64,000 nucleotides of DNA from Palsa-504 sp963844625 (GTDB lineage Bacteria > Actinomycetota > Actinomycetes > Streptosporangiales > Streptosporangiaceae), in assembly GCA_963844625.1 (NCBI GenBank), contig CAWJPF010000026.1, positions 186,001-250,000 on the forward strand. The letters are read 5' to 3'. Each line of letters begins with the position of its first letter. Position 1 is the first letter of the stretch. The notes beneath the pieces were generated by a model, which worked only from the letters and a program-made list of their open reading frames with translations, searched no databases and was not told the DNA's origin. Positions 25,747 through 36,245 of this stretch are shown here, in pieces. A program made the position numbers and the translations under genes.

Positions 25747-27973
25747 ATGCCCCGAGGACCAGCTCCCCCGAACCCCGCCCGGCACGCCCACGCCCCCGGC
25801 GTCCCGCAGCCTGATCCCACCTGGGGGTGGGACGTCGCGGGTAATCCTGTCGACGAGGCCGGCGGCTGGCGGCCCGTCCCGCCCGGAGTAGACCCGATGG
25901 CCGACCCGGAGCAATGGGAAGCGTGGCTGGCCGCGGAGCCGGGGCAGGCGCCGCCCGATCCTGAGCAGGACCCGGGGTGGTGCCCGGATCCGGCGGATCC
26001 GGCGCTGCCCGACGAGGTGGACCCGGACGTGTTGCGGGCGCAGTCGCGGCGGATCGCCGCGGCCAGGGCCGCGGAGCAGGCCGCCGAGGCGCAGTGGGCG
26101 GCGCGGCAGGACCCGGACGCGGACGTGCCCCAGGTCGGGGTGAAGGTCGGGCGGCGGGGGCCGGGGATGCCGGGCTCAGCGGCGCGGGTCCCGGGTCAGT
26201 ACGCCGGCCCGGCGGGCGGGTTCGGCGCCGGGCAGCCGCTGGACGTCGCGCCCGGCGGCGCGGTGCTGCTCAGCTTCGCCGCGGACGCCGCCGGGGACGG
26301 TGACCGGTTCACCGGCGCCTCCGATGATGAGCTGACCGGGATCATCTGCGCGCTGGACCGCGCCGAGGCCGCCGCGTGCTCTCTGAAGCACGCGGCGCTG
26401 GCCGCGTTCCTGCGCCGCCGCCCCTACCCCGGCTGCGCGGTAGAAGGCGCGGCGGAGCTGCCCGCGGGCCGGGATGAGTTCGCCGGGGATGAGATCGCCC
26501 AGCTGCTCGCCGAGGGCCGCGGGACCGCCGAGGCGATGCTGGACCTGGCCCGGGACCTGGAAGTCCGCCTGCCCGGCACTAAGGCCGCGTTCCGGGCCGG
26601 GACGCTGCGGCATTCCAAGGCGCAGATCATCGCGTGGGCCACCGCCGCGCTGGATCCCGGCGAGGCGCGGGCGGCGGAGGCCAAGGTGCTGGGCCGGGCC
26701 GGGCGGCTGACCCCGGGCGGGCTGCGGTCCGCGATCGCCCGGGCCGTGATGCAGGTCGCCCCGGACAAAGCCCGCAAACGGCGCGAGCAAGCCGCCAAGG
26801 ACGCCCGGGTGCAGCGGTGGGCCGAAGACTCGGGGAACGCGGCGCTGGCCGGGCGGGAACTGCCCCCCGATGAGGTGCTCGCGGTGGATCAGCGGATCTC
26901 CTGGTGGGCCCGGCAGCTGAAGAAAGCCGGCCTGACCGGCAGCATGGACGAACTGCGCGCCCGCGCCTACCTCGACCTCCTGCTGGACAAAGACTCCCGC
27001 CCGACCGCCCCCGCCCCCGCCCGCTCCCGCCCCCGCGAGCGACGGCGGCACGAGCGGCGACGGCCCGGCGGCGGCGGGACGGGCGGCGGCGAGCCCGGCG
27101 GGTCAGGACCCCCGGACCGGCCGGACCGGCCGGACCTGCCGGCCCCGGCCGCCCCGATGACGCCGCCGGGGGCGGGCGTGCGGCCGGCCGGGTTCGTGGG
27201 CCGGCTGCACCTGACGGTCCCGCTGGCGACCCTGCTCGGTCTCGCGGACCGGCCCGGGGAGATCCCGGGCCTGGGCCCGGTCGACCCGTGGCTCGCCCGC
27301 GACCTGGCCCGCGCCGCCGCCGCCAACCCCAAGACCACCTGGTGCCTGTCGGTAACCGACGGGCAGGGACACGCGATCGGGCACGGCTGCGCCCGGCTCG
27401 CACCCGACAACCAGCGCCACCGCCCGCCCGGAACGGGGAGAACCCGGGCCGCCCGGCGGACCTGACCCGCCCGGCGGACCTGACCCGCCCGGCGGGAGCG
27501 GACACCTTGGCGGGCCGGCACCACCCGGCGGGCCAGGATTCGCCGTCACCGCCGACGGGCAGCCCGGGCCACCGGGCGGATACGGATCCTGGCGGTTCAC
27601 CACCGGCATCCCCGGACAACGCGACCTGATATTCGCGCTGGACCCCATCGCGACCGAGAGCTGCGATCACCGGTTTGAGGCCGCCGGGCATGATCCGGGC
27701 CGCAAGCTGCGGCACCTGACCCAGATCCGGCACGCCACCTGCACCGCCCCGACCTGCCGGCGCCCCTCTGCCCAGGCCGACTTCGAGCACAACATCCCCT
27801 ACGAAGCCGGCGGCCGGACATGCCTATGCAACGGGGGCCCGAAGTGCCGCCACGACCACCGGCTCAAACAGCACCCCAAATGGAAAGTCGAGCAGGTTAC
27901 CCCGGCGACCTTCCGCTGGACCGCGCCCTCCGGCCGGACCTGCACCACCGAGGCGACCAGGTACCCCATATAA
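25747..27973 (+). pseudogene. HNH endonuclease of the DUF222/13E12 repeat type, apparently frameshifted
   Basis: The first frame (ATG 25747) carries a proline-rich N-terminus and a DUF222 domain (LTGIICALDRAEAAACSLKHAAL, GTAEAMLDLARDLEVRLP, WWARQLKKAGLTGSMDELRARAYLDLL). It ends at 27465 in a low-complexity tail. The HNH domain continues in the next frame: GSWRFTTGIPGQRDLIF, CDHRFEAAGHDPG, RHATCTAPTCRRPSAQADFEHN, GGRTCLCNGGPKCRHDHRLKQ, ending TRYPI at 27973. One shift between about 27380 and 27430 joins them. This family is abundant and multi-copy in actinomycetes. The upstream 25562-25746 is unusually AT-rich, consistent with an inserted segment. Confidence 0.85.
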
Positions 27974-27990
27974 AGCGATGTGGGGCGCAG

Positions 27991-28392
27991 CTAGCGGCCG
28001 AGCCGTCGCGGGGTGTTGACCTTATCCGGGGCGACCTTGAGGATCACGCGGCCCTGCGGGCCGATGGGCGCGGCGTAATCCTTGCCGGTGTACTTGTTCG
28101 CCAGCTCGTCGATGTGCCGCCGCGCCTCGTCGCCGGTGACGGTCTCGACCACGTGCCCCCTGACCTCGGCCCAGTCGTACGGGTCGTCGCTGTGAATGAG
28201 CACGGTAATACGCGGGTCACGGGCGACGTTCCTGGACCGCTGCCGTTGCGGTTCGGTGTTGATCAGCACGTGCTCGTCGTCGGCGTCAACCCAGGTGAGC
28301 AGCGCCTGCGGCTGCCCGCTTGGCATCAGAGTCACCACCGTGGCCAGGTTCTTGCCCTTAGCCAACCGAGTTACGTCCTCATCGAGCGGCAT
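27991..28392 (-). CDS. PPOX class F420-dependent oxidoreductase
   Basis: The ATG at 28392 has AAGGAGA 8 bp upstream, giving 133 residues. The split-barrel flavin/F420 fold is seen in DEDVTRLAKGKNLATVVTLMPSG, PQALLTWVDADDEHVLINTE, RSRNVARDPRITVLIH and WAEVRGHVVETV. Such proteins use deazaflavin F420 to reduce quinones or other acceptors, or to bind biliverdin. It lies leftward between the HNH gene and the recA regulatory region. Confidence 0.88.
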   Translation of the reverse strand: MPLDEDVTRLAKGKNLATVVTLMPSGQPQALLTWVDADDEHVLINTEPQRQRSRNVARDPRITVLIHSDDPYDWAEVRGHVVETVTGDEARRHIDELANKYTGKDYAAPIGPQGRVILKVAPDKVNTPRRLGR

Positions 28393-28812
28393 CTGATATC
28401 TCCTTGGCGCGGTAGATCTGACTCGTGCCGATGTTAGCCCCCGGCGTATCCCGGGTCGGCGCCACCCCGGCCCGCCCCTGTAGCGCCGACCCGGCCCGCC
28501 CCGCCGGGCCGCAGCAGCAACCCCGGGAACCACGAGAGCCTGAATTTCCTGAATTCCTGGCGTACTTTCGGCGTGTCATACATGATCGAATACACGTTCG
28601 CTCTATAGTGGACTGGTGGCGGTAGTCCGGCACTAGCAACCGGGAGCGCGGCCGCGAAATCCCCCAGCGGGCGGACGCCGGCAGAAATGTCAGTGGCGGC
28701 GCGTAACTTGTCCACTGGTGACCGCCGGGGGATATCCGGCGGGACCTTAACGAAGACGACCTGGGTGGTGCGGGAGGTGCCCGCAGGCCCCTTAACCCGG
28801 CAGGGAGTCCCC
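28393..28812 (+). promoter_or_regulatory. recA upstream region: LexA (SOS) box, -10 hexamer and potentially structured leader
   Basis: This 420-bp gap before recA holds TCGAATACACGTTCG at 28586-28600. That is a near match to the actinobacterial LexA box (CGAAC-N4-GTTCG), with one T for C in the left arm. A TATAGT -10-like hexamer sits at 28604-28609. The following ~200-nt leader can pair 28659-28670 with 28722-28733 (11 of 12 bases) around an inner stem, CAGTGG 28691-28696 with CCACTG 28712-28717. SOS repression by LexA is expected; the leader stem is prediction only. Confidence 0.65.
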
Positions 28813-29955
<1,143 letters not shown>

Positions 29956-29971
29956 CCCTGGGTGCCCGGAA

Positions 29972-30634
29972 ATGGCAGTTGCTAAGCGAGCTTCGGGGGC
30001 ACCGTCCAAGGTCAAGGCCGGTGCCCCCGAAGCCAGCACCGCAGCCCCCGAAGCCAGCACCGCAGCCCCCGAAGCCAGCGCGACCGATCCCGAAGCCCAG
30101 GCCAGGCTCATCTGCCTGCGGCTCCTCACGGTGGCGCCCAGGACCAGGGCGCAGCTGGCGCAGGCGATGAGCCGCCGCGGCGTGCCCGCCGAAGCCGCAG
30201 AAACCGTGCTGAGCCGGTTCACCGACGCTGGCCTGATCGACGACGCGGCGTTCGCCCGGGCCTGGGTCGAGTCCAGGCACCATGGCCGCGGGCTATCCCG
30301 GCGATCGCTTTCCGCCGAGCTCAGACGCCGCGGTATCGGGGGCGAGGAGATCCGCGAGGCGGTCGACACCCTCGACCCTGAGCAGGAAGTCGCCACCGCC
30401 AGGCGCCTGGTCGAGCAGAAAATGGCGAGCACCCGCGGGCGGCCGCCCGAGGCGCGTGCCCGGCAGGCGGCCAGCCTGCTCGCCAGGAAGGGGTATCCGC
30501 CGGGCCTGACCTTCAGGCTCATCAGGGAAGCCATGGAGCGGGAAGGCTCCGACGACGCCATTGGCCTCGACCTGGACACCGAACCGTACCTCGCCCCCGA
30601 GGACGACTTGCCGGAGTCCGGCTACTCCGTGTAA
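29972..30634 (+). CDS. recX: RecA regulatory protein RecX
   Basis: The protein has 220 residues. After a repetitive N-terminus (three copies of a 21-bp unit encoding PEASTAA), the three-helix RecX modules appear: ARLICLRLLTVAPRTRAQLAQAMSRRG, LSRFTDAGLIDDAAFARAWVESR and LSRRSLSAELRRRGIGGEEI. RecX caps or disassembles RecA filaments and inhibits RecA. The 16-bp gap from recA indicates co-transcription under LexA control. The repeat-rich first 50 residues are not part of the usual fold. Confidence 0.95.
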   Translation: MAVAKRASGAPSKVKAGAPEASTAAPEASTAAPEASATDPEAQARLICLRLLTVAPRTRAQLAQAMSRRGVPAEAAETVLSRFTDAGLIDDAAFARAWVESRHHGRGLSRRSLSAELRRRGIGGEEIREAVDTLDPEQEVATARRLVEQKMASTRGRPPEARARQAASLLARKGYPPGLTFRLIREAMEREGSDDAIGLDLDTEPYLAPEDDLPESGYSV

Positions 30635-31043
30635 CCCAAGCGGTGCTCCCCACCTCCGGCCACCGCGGCCAGAACCCGCCCGCACCGCCGCTGTCCGATT
30701 GCCCGCGCCGCGCCGCGTTTCCCGCCGCGAACAGCGTGAACAGCGCGAACGGCGCGCCTTTCGTCCGCAAGACACACCGTTAGCGATGGTCAGAGATACT
30801 TTGCTTGATAAAAAGGTTATCAAGCCTTAACCTCACGGCAGCGAGGTGATGTCCCATCCCGCGCAGAAAACCGGCGGAGGAGAACCAGGAATATACGCTG
30901 CGTAGTCAAAGCTAAAACGAAAGATCAGGTGACGAGCGGCCGCGGCGTGCGGCCGCCAGGACCAGGGCAGAACCCTGGTACCGAGGTACAACGACGTCAC
31001 AACATAAGGGTGCCCCGAGGGCTATGGACGGAAAGGGGTGGCC
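30635..31043. promoter_or_regulatory. recX-rny intergenic region with 9-bp-arm inverted repeat
   Basis: These 409 bp hold no convincing gene. At 30803-30825 there is a perfect inverted repeat, GCTTGATAA / TTATCAAGC, with a 5-bp spacer in an AT-rich pocket. It may be an operator or promoter element for rny, or a weak terminator for recA-recX, but no U-tract follows it. A 19-codon reading frame starting near 30847 (GTGATGTCC) is too short to claim. GGAAAGGGG near 31030 is the rny ribosome site. Confidence 0.4.
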
Positions 31044-32633
31044 GTGAGCAGCGGATTGTCGCTTGCGTTCATGGTGATCGGGTTGCTCGCGCTTATATTC
31101 GCGCTTGGGGTCGTGTGGCGCAGGACCGCGCATGCGCCCGTGAACACGACCCAAGCCGACCGCAGCCAGCTCGACCAGGTCACCGCCGAAGCCGAACAAA
31201 TCCGCACCCGCGCCGAGACTGAGGCCGTCGGCATCCTCAACCGGTCCCGCGAGGAAGCCGAACAGGCCGCGCAGGGCCGCCGTGAAGTCGAAGAGGAAAT
31301 CCGGGCGGTCAAGGACGAGGTGCGCGAGCTGCGCGGCGACCTCGAACGCCGGGAAACCCGTCTCGCCGACCGCGAACAGCGCCTCGATGAGGAGCTCAAA
31401 CGGATCGAAGACCGCTCGCAAGCCCTCGACCAGCGCAGGCACGACCTCGACCGCCGCGCCGCCGAGCTGGACCGGCAGGACACCGAGCGCAGCAAGGAAC
31501 TCGAGCGCGTCGCCGGGCTCACCGGCGATCAGGCCAGGTCCGAGCTCGTCGCCACCATCGAGAACCAGGCCAAGCGGGAAGCGGCGATCATCGTCAGGGA
31601 CATCGAGCACGATGCCCGGTCCGAAGGCGAGAAGCGGGCCCGCAAGATCGTTACGCTCGCGATCCAGCGGGTGGCTACCGAGCAGACCAGCGAATCCGTG
31701 GTCTCGGTACTGCACCTGCCCGGGGACGACATGAAGGGCCGCATCATCGGCCGCGAAGGCCGCAATATAAGGGCCTTCGAGTCGGTGACCGGCGTCAACC
31801 TGATTATCGATGACACGCCGGAAGCGGTGCTCCTGTCCTGTTTTGATCCGGTCAGACGCGAGATCGCCCGGCTCACCCTGGAACGGCTGATCCTGGACGG
31901 CCGCATTCACCCGCAGCGGATCGAGGACGCCTACGAGCTGGGCAAGGCCGAGATCGAGCAGCTGTGCAAGCGGGCCGGCGAGGACGCCCTGGTCGAACTA
32001 GGCCTCACCGACATGCACCCGGAGCTCGTCGATCTCCTCGGCCGGCTGCGGTACCGCACGTCGTACGGGCAGAACGTGCTCCGCCACCTGGTCGAGTCCG
32101 CGCACATCGCGGGCATGATGGCCAGCGAGCTGCGGATCGACCCGGTACTGCTCAAGCGCTGCACGGTGCTGCATGACATCGGCAAGGCGCTCACTCACGA
32201 GGTCGAGGGCAGCCACGCGCTGATCGGCGCGGAGATCGCCCGCCGGTACGGCGAGCCGGAGGACGTGGTGCACGCCATCGAGGCGCACCACAACGAGGTC
32301 GAGGTCCGCACCGTCGAGGCGGTGCTCACCCAGGCCGCGGACGCGATCAGCGGCGGCCGGCCGGGCGCGCGCCGGGAGTCGCTCGAGCTGTACGTGAAGC
32401 GCCTGGAGCGCCTGGAGCAGATCGCGGCCGGCCACGAGGGCGTCGAGAAGGTCTTCGCCATGCAGGCGGGCCGCGAGATCAGGGTCATGGTCAAGCCGGA
32501 CCGCATCGACGACATCCAGGCCCAGGTGGTCGCCCGCGACATCGCTAAGCAGGTGGAAGAGGAACTGACCTACCCTGGCCAGATCCGCATCACCGTGGTC
32601 CGCGAGTCCCGGGCCACGGAATTCGCGCGCTGA
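31044..32633 (+). CDS. rny: Ribonuclease Y
   Basis: I chose GTG 31044 because GGAAAGGGG sits at proper spacing; GTG 31038 is too close to it. The 529-residue protein has an N-terminal membrane helix (LSLAFMVIGLLALIFALGVVW), a long coiled coil (about 40-200), a KH domain (GRIIGREGRN at 232-241) and an HD domain (His377-Asp378 in LHDIGKALTHE). RNase Y is a membrane-anchored endoribonuclease starting mRNA turnover. The recX-rny-miaB order is widely seen in actinobacteria. Confidence 0.95.
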   Translation: MSSGLSLAFMVIGLLALIFALGVVWRRTAHAPVNTTQADRSQLDQVTAEAEQIRTRAETEAVGILNRSREEAEQAAQGRREVEEEIRAVKDEVRELRGDLERRETRLADREQRLDEELKRIEDRSQALDQRRHDLDRRAAELDRQDTERSKELERVAGLTGDQARSELVATIENQAKREAAIIVRDIEHDARSEGEKRARKIVTLAIQRVATEQTSESVVSVLHLPGDDMKGRIIGREGRNIRAFESVTGVNLIIDDTPEAVLLSCFDPVRREIARLTLERLILDGRIHPQRIEDAYELGKAEIEQLCKRAGEDALVELGLTDMHPELVDLLGRLRYRTSYGQNVLRHLVESAHIAGMMASELRIDPVLLKRCTVLHDIGKALTHEVEGSHALIGAEIARRYGEPEDVVHAIEAHHNEVEVRTVEAVLTQAADAISGGRPGARRESLELYVKRLERLEQIAAGHEGVEKVFAMQAGREIRVMVKPDRIDDIQAQVVARDIAKQVEEELTYPGQIRITVVRESRATEFAR

Positions 32634-32673
32634 ACCTCAAAATCTTTTGGCCGAACGAAGCGCCTGCGTGCCC

Positions 32674-34695
32674 TCAGCCACCCTCAAGCGGCACCGGCGG
32701 AACGCCCGGCGGGATGAACCCCATGATCTGCCCGTAAAACGACAGCTCGGCCTCCATGCTGGCCACGATGTTCTCCGCCTTCCTGAACCCGTGCGACTCG
32801 CCGGCGAAGGTGATGTACGCGTACGGGATGCCGTGCGCGGCCAGGTCGGCCGCGATCGACTCGGCCTGCGCGGGCGGGACGACCGGGTCGTCGAGTCCCT
32901 GCAGCAGCAGGACCGGGCAGGTGGCGTCGTTCACGTGCCCGACCGGCGCCCGCGCGACGTAGAGCGCCTCGCTCTCGGGCAGCGGCCCGATCAGCCCGTC
33001 CAGGTACCGTGATTCGAAGTCGTGGGTCTGCTCGGCGAATCCCCGCAGGTCGCTCACGCCGAAGTAGGACGTCGCGGCCGCGAAGACCCCGCCGCCGGAG
33101 TCCTGCCCGCCGCTGACCAGGCCGATACCTGACGTCACGGCGGCCAGGGCGGTCCACCCGCCGGCCGACCCGCCGCGGATCCCGAGCCGCTTCCCGTCCG
33201 CCTCGCCCGCCTCGGCCAGCGCGAGGGCGGCCGTCATCACGTCGGCCACGTCGACGATGCCCCACTGGCCGCGCAGCCGTTCGCGGTAGGCGCGGCCGTA
33301 CCCGCTGGATCCGCCGTAGTTGACGTCGATGATCCCGATGCCGCGGCTGGTGAAGAACGCCTTCTCCAGGTCGAGCCGCGGCACGACGTGCGCCGTGGGG
33401 CCGCCGTGCACCCACACGATGTACGGCGGCCGCTCGCTGTCCGGTCCCTTGACCGCGGGGTTGGACGGCGGGTAGACGAGCGCGTGCACGACCGAGCCGG
33501 ACGGCCCGGTCAGCCGGGCCGCGCGCGGCACCGGCAGGTAGGCGGCGTCCGGCAGGTCGTCGACGCTGCGGCTCAGTTCGCGCGCCTGCACCGCCCGCGG
33601 ATCCTGGCCGGCGGCCGGGACATCGACGGCGATCAACGTCGTCGGCACTGTCGGCCCGCCCGCGATGACGGCGACAGTCTGGCCGGCGGCCGAGAGCCCG
33701 GGCGCGAACACGTCGTAGGGCAGATCAAAGTCGGTGAGCTCGCCGGTGCCCGGGTCGAGCACCCCCAGCCGCGTCCCGCCCGCTCCGTGCGCGACGGCGA
33801 GGCGGCCGTCCGCGAGCACCGCGTAAGGGCTCATGCCCAGCTGCCACAACGGCCCGGCGAACTCCTCCTCCCGCGGGCACAGCGGGCGCGGGAAGGCGAG
33901 CAGGTCAGCCAGGTAGAGGTTCCACCACCCGGACCGGTCCGATATCACGTACAGGCTCCGGTCATCCCGCCAGACCGGGGCCAGCACGGACTCTTCGTGG
34001 CCGCCCATGACCATCTGCTGCTGGCTCTTGTCGCCCGCCGGCCCGCCGTCATCGATCGAGGCGACCCGCAGCTCGGTGCCGTCCCACGGCATCTGCGGAT
34101 GATCCCAGCAGATCCAGGCCAGCCGGGTGCCGTCCGGTGACGGTACCGGGAAGGCGTAGAAATCCGAGCCGCTGACGAGCACCCGGACCGCGCCGGGATC
34201 GTCCGCGGCCGAGCCGTCCAGCGGGACAGCCACGATCGCGCGGGTGATGCGGCTGCCGGCGTGACGCTCGCGGACGCACCACACCTCGTTCCCGCCGGGG
34301 GAGAGCGCGAAGTCGGCGAACCGGTCGGCGGCCCGGTTATCGGGCGATGGCGTCAGCGGCTGAGGTTCCGGCATTACCCCGCAGCGGTACAGCCGCTGGT
34401 CACTGAAGTTCGCGAAGATGAACCCGTCCGGCAGCGGCAGGTACGACTTGCCGCCGTATTCGTGTACCCGTGTCCTGGCGTTCCACGGCAACGGGAGCAG
34501 GTCGCGGTTGATCCCGTCCGCTCCCTGACCGATCACGGCCAGCCGCCCGCCTTCCGACGGCCGCATCTCCTGCCACCACACGGCCGAGCCGGCGATGGTC
34601 GGGAACGCGAGCCCGACCTGCTTGCGCGCGACGTCGGCGCCCTCGATCGGAGACGGCCATTCGCCGTAGACATGCGTTTCCGTAGTCATTTGCAT
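32674..34695 (-). CDS. S9 family serine peptidase (prolyl oligopeptidase/DPP-like)
   Basis: The 673-residue protein has an N-terminal beta-propeller (repeated blades such as DFALSPGGNEVWCV, YAFPVPSPDGTRLAWICWD) and a C-terminal alpha/beta hydrolase domain: VWVHGGPTAHV, DVNYGGSSGYGRAYRE, nucleophile in GIRGGSAGGWTAL, acid in GLDDPVVPPAQ, and histidine in AGESHGFRKAEN. There is no signal peptide, so it is likely a cytosolic oligopeptidase. ATG 34695 and 34689 are both possible starts. It diverges from miaB across about 60 bp. Confidence 0.92.
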   Translation of the reverse strand: MQMTTETHVYGEWPSPIEGADVARKQVGLAFPTIAGSAVWWQEMRPSEGGRLAVIGQGADGINRDLLPLPWNARTRVHEYGGKSYLPLPDGFIFANFSDQRLYRCGVMPEPQPLTPSPDNRAADRFADFALSPGGNEVWCVRERHAGSRITRAIVAVPLDGSAADDPGAVRVLVSGSDFYAFPVPSPDGTRLAWICWDHPQMPWDGTELRVASIDDGGPAGDKSQQQMVMGGHEESVLAPVWRDDRSLYVISDRSGWWNLYLADLLAFPRPLCPREEEFAGPLWQLGMSPYAVLADGRLAVAHGAGGTRLGVLDPGTGELTDFDLPYDVFAPGLSAAGQTVAVIAGGPTVPTTLIAVDVPAAGQDPRAVQARELSRSVDDLPDAAYLPVPRAARLTGPSGSVVHALVYPPSNPAVKGPDSERPPYIVWVHGGPTAHVVPRLDLEKAFFTSRGIGIIDVNYGGSSGYGRAYRERLRGQWGIVDVADVMTAALALAEAGEADGKRLGIRGGSAGGWTALAAVTSGIGLVSGGQDSGGGVFAAATSYFGVSDLRGFAEQTHDFESRYLDGLIGPLPESEALYVARAPVGHVNDATCPVLLLQGLDDPVVPPAQAESIAADLAAHGIPYAYITFAGESHGFRKAENIVASMEAELSFYGQIMGFIPPGVPPVPLEGG

Positions 34696-34756
34696 ACAGA
34701 TATCATGCCGGATGCCACCGCGCTTATCTCCATCCCGGCGCCCCTATCCTGGTCAT

Positions 34757-36229
34757 GTGACAGCAGGCGGCAGGACCTACCAGATTCGCACCTACGGGTG
34801 CCAGATGAACGCGCATGATTCCGAGCGCCTGTCGGGCCTGCTTGACGAAGCAGGCTACCAGCCCGTCCACGACGGCGAGACCCCGGACGTGGTGGTGTTC
34901 AACACCTGCGCGGTCCGGGAAAACGCGGCCGACCGGCTGTACGGGAACCTGGGTCACCTGCTGCCGCAGAAGAAAAACGGCATGCAGATCGCGGTGGGCG
35001 GCTGCCTGGCTCAGATGGAACGCGACCGGATCACCCAGCGCGCGCCGTGGGTCGACGTGGTCTACGGCACGCACAACATGGGTTCGCTGCCCGCCCTGCT
35101 CGAGCGGGCCCGGCTCAGGCACGAGGCGCAGGCCGAGTTCGCCGAGACGCTGGAGACGTTCCCCTCGCTGCTGCCGGCCCGGCGTGGATCGGTCTATTCG
35201 GCCTGGGTCGCGATCTCCGTGGGCTGCAACAACACCTGCACGTTCTGCATCGTGCCGAGCCTGCGCGGCAAGGAGAAGGACCGCCGTCCCGGCGACATCC
35301 TCGGCGAGATCCGCGCGCTGGTCGCCGACGGGGTGCTCGAGGTCACCCTGCTCGGCCAGAACGTGAACTCTTACGGCGCCGAGTTCGGCGACCGGAGCGC
35401 GTTCGGCAAGCTGCTGCGCAGCTGCGGTGAGATCGACGGCCTGGAACGCGTCCGTTTCACCTCCCCGCACCCGCGGGACTTCACCGACGACGTCATCGAC
35501 GCGATGGCCGAGACCCCGAATGTCATGCCCAGCCTGCACATGCCGCTGCAGTCCGGTTCCGACCGGATTCTGCGGGCCATGCGCCGCGCCTACCGCCGGG
35601 ACCGCTACCTGGCGATCCTGGACCGGGTCCGGGCCAGCATCCCCGACGCCGCCATCACCACCGACATCATCGTCGGCTTCCCCGGCGAGACCGAGCAGGA
35701 CTTCGCCGACACGCTGGACCTGGTGCGCCAGGCCAGCTTCGCCGGCGCGTTCACCTTCCGCTACTCCATCCGCCCGGGCACCCCGGCCGCCACGATGGAC
35801 GCCCAGGTGCCCGCGGCCACCGTGCAGGAGCGCTACGAGCGGCTCACCGCCCTGGTCGAGGAGACCACCTACGCGGAGAACCAGAAGCTGGCCGGCGTAT
35901 GCGTCGAGGTCCTGGTGGCCGAGGGCGAGGGCCGCAAGGACGCCGCCACCCACCGCATGTCCGGCCGCGCCCGCGACAACCGCCTCGTGCACTTCACTCC
36001 CCACGAGACGCAGCCCCGCCCCGGCGACGTCGTCACCGTAGCCGTCACCCGCGGTGCCCCGCACTACCTGCTGGCCGACGGCGCCCCGCTGTCCGTCCGC
36101 CGCACCCCCGCCGGCGACGCCTGGCAGGCCCGCGCGGCAGTTCCCCCCGCGGCCGCGTCCCCCGGCCCCCCCGCGGCTGCGTCCCCCGGCCCCGCCGTCC
36201 TGCTCGGAATGCCCTCACCGCGCCCCTGA
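34757..36229 (+). CDS. miaB: tRNA-2-methylthio-N6-dimethylallyladenosine synthase MiaB
   Basis: The GTG at 34757 gives MTAGGRTYQIRTYGCQMN, the normal family start; ATG 34712 would add 15 residues. The 490-residue protein has N-terminal cluster cysteines at 15, 51 and 83 (YGCQMN, NTCAVRE, GGCLAQ) and radical-SAM cysteines 157/161/164 (GCNNTCTFC). A TRAM domain covers about 375-440. MiaB methylthiolates i6A37 of tRNAs read by UNN codons, acting after MiaA, encoded 4.8 kb downstream. The last 40 residues are a Pro/Ala/Ser-rich tail (PPAAASPGP repeats) beyond the usual end. Confidence 0.96.
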   Translation: MTAGGRTYQIRTYGCQMNAHDSERLSGLLDEAGYQPVHDGETPDVVVFNTCAVRENAADRLYGNLGHLLPQKKNGMQIAVGGCLAQMERDRITQRAPWVDVVYGTHNMGSLPALLERARLRHEAQAEFAETLETFPSLLPARRGSVYSAWVAISVGCNNTCTFCIVPSLRGKEKDRRPGDILGEIRALVADGVLEVTLLGQNVNSYGAEFGDRSAFGKLLRSCGEIDGLERVRFTSPHPRDFTDDVIDAMAETPNVMPSLHMPLQSGSDRILRAMRRAYRRDRYLAILDRVRASIPDAAITTDIIVGFPGETEQDFADTLDLVRQASFAGAFTFRYSIRPGTPAATMDAQVPAATVQERYERLTALVEETTYAENQKLAGVCVEVLVAEGEGRKDAATHRMSGRARDNRLVHFTPHETQPRPGDVVTVAVTRGAPHYLLADGAPLSVRRTPAGDAWQARAAVPPAAASPGPPAAASPGPAVLLGMPSPRP

Positions 36230-36245
36230 CCAGCGGTTCGGGCGG

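Noticed and set aside
26627..27790. Antisense frame across the HNH gene
   Set aside because: Basic Pro/Arg-rich shadow; the plus strand carries DUF222 and HNH motifs.
30847..30906. 19-codon frame between recX and rny as a leader peptide
   Set aside because: Too short, no run of regulatory codons and no attenuator-type alternative hairpins identified.
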